Source: Mnemiopsis leidyi (taxonomy: Eukaryota; Ctenophora; Tentaculata; Lobata; Bolinopsidae). From it: a stretch of DNA of 33,640 nucleotides. The stretch covers positions 526,325-559,964 of the forward strand of contig JH153122.1 in assembly GCA_000226015.1 (NCBI GenBank). Direction: 5' to 3'. A program made the position numbers and the translations under genes. Of the stretch, positions 31,209-33,640 are shown in pieces (position 1 is the stretch's first letter; every line of letters starts with the position of its first letter). Under the pieces are notes generated by a model. That model worked only from the letters and a program-made list of their open reading frames with translations. It was not told where the DNA came from and made no database searches.

Positions 31209-31964
31209 ATGAGTAGTAACGTTGAATCGGCTGCCGAAGTCTTGGCAGTTTCTGAGACTATCGAGCCACTGCCCGGAATCAAACCCGAACCGGTTGACGA
31301 AATCTCCTCTCGGCCAGACGAGTCTGACTTGAATCCCACTCCTTGGGAGTTCCTGACCACCCCACCTGACCGTGATACGATCCTGAAACCACGAACCGAG
31401 AGTCCAGATGCCCTGTTTCTAAATAAGGTCAAGGTCGAACACGGAGAAGCTAACACGGCTATAGATGACGACAAAACCCTTGATCCTGAAGCCAAGACGT
31501 TTATTGAAGCCTTGGACCATTTAGCTGGGCATAAATCTGAGCAAGATAGCTATTTCTACGAGCAGAACAGATATGGAGACCAGCTACTTTTTGCGGAGAA
31601 CGCTTTATTAGACGTGGCATCTGAAGAAACTGTTACCCCGGATGGTATGTGTCAGCTTTTATACTGGATAAACATCCACTAAAAGAGGCTTTTCTCATAC
31701 GAAGCATCGCTCGTGTTTCCTTGCTATCTTTTAAGATATTGTCTGCTATTCATATGTACGGTAAACGGTTGACTGAATAGTAGAAGCAGCCTACCAATAC
31801 ACATATCCCTACCCCATCAGGAAACGTAAACAAGAAGAGAAAGCGGCTTCACTCTGAGTGTGGAAATCTCCTCAACACGCTAGATGGAAATAAGAAGTGG
31901 CGGAAGAGACCCCAGCAGATTAAGACGCTTGACGGTGTCTTTTCTGTCATGGTCTGGACCCCAG
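31209..31964 (+). CDS. Unrecognised nuclear protein, first two exons (3' end not found)
   Basis: Exon 1 (31209-31644) encodes an acidic, Pro-rich N-terminus from MSSNVESAAEVLAVSE. It has two classic SUMO-type sites, GIKPEPV and KVKVEH, then ALDHLAGHKSEQDSYFYEQN. The donor is GATG|GTATGT. Exon 2 (31821-31964) starts in phase after a CATCAG acceptor: GNVNKKRKRLHSECGN, with a basic nuclear-localisation-like KKRKR, then DGNKKWRKRPQQIKTLDGVF and SVMVWTP, ending at CCAG|GTTGG. Together 192 full codons plus two phase bases. The make-up suggests a transcription-related protein, but I cannot name a family. No third exon was found before 32.5 kb; it may lie beyond the window. Confidence 0.65.
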
Positions 31965-32522
31965 GTTGGTTACAAATTAAAATAGCGCCAATTATTCGAT
32001 TTTTTCAGCGTTTTCCGCTCTTTGTAATTATGGTGGACTTTGGGAGTGTTGTACATTGTCATTTGTATGTGTCCGTTATCAAACCTAGGTCAACAAGAAA
32101 GAGTCACACGTTTCAATAAACGCAATAACATGCATCGTCCTATTATCTAAGCAAAGCTGCGAGTGATTGAATCAATCATAATATCAGAAACTCGAATTCT
32201 TAACGTCATTCCTATCTAAGCCCGCAGTCAGTAAGTAAAATATCAAACCGATAAAAAAGCAATACAAATACTCAAACCCTGCTTCACCGGCAAATCAGAT
32301 ACAATATTCGATAATTGACAACTCTTATCAAGGTGCAGTTTAAATAGAATTTTATCAGTAAGGGCGCAATTATGTTAAAATCGTAAAAATTAATGTATAG
32401 GAGATCAGCGTAATCTTAAGCTTATTGAAGTTACTACTTTTACTTACATCGAATTTATCATCAACATTATTACGAAATTTCAACTCTATTTCATCTCACT
32501 TTTTTCAACCCAATCTCAATCT
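31965..32522. other. AT-rich stretch without recognised feature
   Basis: Probably intron of the gene starting at 31209. No conserved frame, repeat or structured element seen. Confidence 0.5.
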
Positions 32523-33287
32523 CTACTCTCTCAATCCAAGAAAGCGTATCTCAGTCCTGTCCACATAAATGCCCTCATCATCCACAAAGCACGCGGGAGG
32601 TTGAGGAGGAGGTCCGGTGGTGAGATCTCGATCCGGAAGTAAAGCAATAACTGAGGGTTTTCTTGTCTTCTCCAGCAGCTATCTCATTACTAGGGCAGCA
32701 AGACAAGGTAGGACCACCACAAGAATCACAACCAGAAGTGCGGTGGTTACTTGAGGAGGGTTTCTAGCTTCAGGTTTCTTTTCTGGTTCCTGAGGAGCGG
32801 CGGTGTTGATGTTGTTCCATGCGTGTCGTTTTCAGGTTGTAAAGTGGTGTTTGTCGGAGCGGTGGTTGGGATGAAAGCCCATCGGGGGACTGTCTCTCTG
32901 TGTCTCAGTGCAGTTGTTACCTAAAGGGTTCCACAGGGCACTCCCGTGACAGACGCACATAGTGTGGTAAGCAGTAGCGGTACTGTTTGCAGGACACGCA
33001 GTACATGAGGAACTGATACGGAAACTGAACATGTCGTCTCCAGTCTCCACACCTCCTGCATTCCTCTCCCTCCATATAGAGCCCCGCTATGCGAAGCAGG
33101 AAAGTGGTCCGAGCCTGTTTCAGAGGATGCACCGTTAGGGAACTGAGTACAGGCGGTGGAGTTGGCGGCGCTGTATTGGTACGCAGGACAAGTCTCGCAG
33201 TGTCCATGCTCCCAGTACAATCCTGCGTCACATGAACACCTGTCGATGAGGTGTGTGTCATTAGCACTGTTTGCGGGACAAGGCAAG
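32523..33287 (-). pseudogene. Broken Cys-rich single-pass membrane protein gene
   Basis: Read downward from 33287: CPANSANDTHLIDRCSCDAG, LYWEHGHCETCPAYQYSAAN, a frame change, AGLYMEGEECRRCG, a frame change, SSCTACPANSTATAYHTMCV and LWNPLGNNCTE. This is the repeated C..CPANS...C.C..G....C..CP pattern of ephrin-receptor-like/GCC2-GCC3-type cysteine-rich modules. Then a Thr/Pro-rich stalk (again shifted), a membrane segment TTALLVVILVVVLPCLAAL (about 32750-32690), an in-frame TAG at 32679-32681, and a tail TTGPPPQPPACFVDDEGIYV with a stop at 32523-32525. At least three frame changes plus the stop argue for a pseudogene. No introns interrupt the 765 bp. The extracellular part is cut at 33287 by the repeat below. 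Confidence 0.65.
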
Positions 33288-33640
33288 CATATGTGACAAA
33301 ATATGACGTTTTCAAAAATTGCTCCGATTGGGCCGAAATTGGTCGCATTTGTTCGGTATTGATGACAGTAGTAATCCTACGAAGTTTGGAGAGGATTGGC
33401 CGTCAGGAAGTTGTGATAAATCTGGGCGTGGTCTTAAAATGGCACCACTATCCATGAATTTGGCATCACTATCCATGAATTGGCACCAGCTATCCATTGG
33501 GTAATTTTTTGATCCAAAACCACTTTTTATGATACCAGATGGGTAGAACTAGTCAAGATCTCGGTCTACAATGACTTTGGGACGAATCGGCCAAATGTCA
33601 CACTTGTGACGTCACATATGTGACAAAATATGACGTTTTC
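33288..33640. repeat. Start of a repeat with 327-bp period
   Basis: A 26-bp block beginning CATATGTGACAAAATATGAC is found at 33288-33313 and again, identical, at 33615-33640, where the window ends. Between them, three near copies of TGGCACCACTATCCATGAAT lie at about 33439-33500, and GTGACGTCACATATGTGAC is near-palindromic. A tandem satellite or the two ends of an element with direct repeats would both fit. Confidence 0.7.

Overview
The window is animal nuclear DNA. Its genes are split by GT-AG introns of about 100 bp to 3 kb, they have metazoan orthologues (a tektin, FOXRED2, PDCD4), and they are separated by decayed non-LTR retrotransposons, a tRNA-derived SINE, foldback elements and many micro- and minisatellites. 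A ciliary tektin and a retroelement fragment of a type I associate with marine invertebrates suggest an aquatic invertebrate. The phylum cannot be settled from the sequence alone. Nothing prokaryotic was seen.

Layout. 1-235: a 30-bp minisatellite. 409-4078 (+): a tektin gene, 11 exons visible, about 409 codons, first exon(s) outside the window. 4556-4860: an inverted-repeat foldback element. 4950-6430: a CT-rich microsatellite followed by a CpG-rich mosaic of repeated blocks; part of this family recurs inverted near 19 kb. 6759-8239 (-): a dead LINE ORF1 with a PHD-like finger, interrupted by a second 5'-truncated LINE that lies between two 204-bp direct copies of the target. 9118-19543 (+): a complete FOXRED2-like ER flavoprotein gene, 17 exons, 613 aa. 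20766-30101 (-): a complete PDCD4 gene, 8 coding exons, 444 aa, convergent with FOXRED2. Its introns hold a retroelement fragment, a SINE, a 302-bp G/C-run element and a 3.3-kb G/C-run element. 31209-31964 (+): the first two exons of an unrecognised nuclear protein, head-to-head with PDCD4. 32523-33287 (-): a broken gene for a Cys-rich single-pass membrane protein. 33288-33640: the start of a repeat with a 327-bp period.

The most striking signal is that tandem repeats here sit on splice junctions. In PDCD4 a 42-bp unit carrying a branch-point-like stretch, an acceptor AG and the first 29 exon bases has been amplified to nine acceptors. The unit is a multiple of three and stays open in the PDCD4 frame (GPDNFGDVLTLCVS), so choice of acceptor among the seven innermost copies could add 0-6 in-frame 14-residue repeats inside the first MA3 domain. 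A 3325-bp element with perfect inverted ends and a TAAGTA duplication has landed inside this array and split it 7+2. In FOXRED2 a 32-bp array fills the 3' end of intron 5, and its far end carries a copy of the real acceptor and exon-6 start. A third, smaller duplication repeats the exon-15 donor. These look like repeated seeding of tandem arrays from splice sites.

All exon models come from reading frames, splice signals and family recognition done by eye. The coding lengths of FOXRED2 (1842 nt) and PDCD4 (1335 nt) sum to whole codons across all junctions, which is strong internal support.
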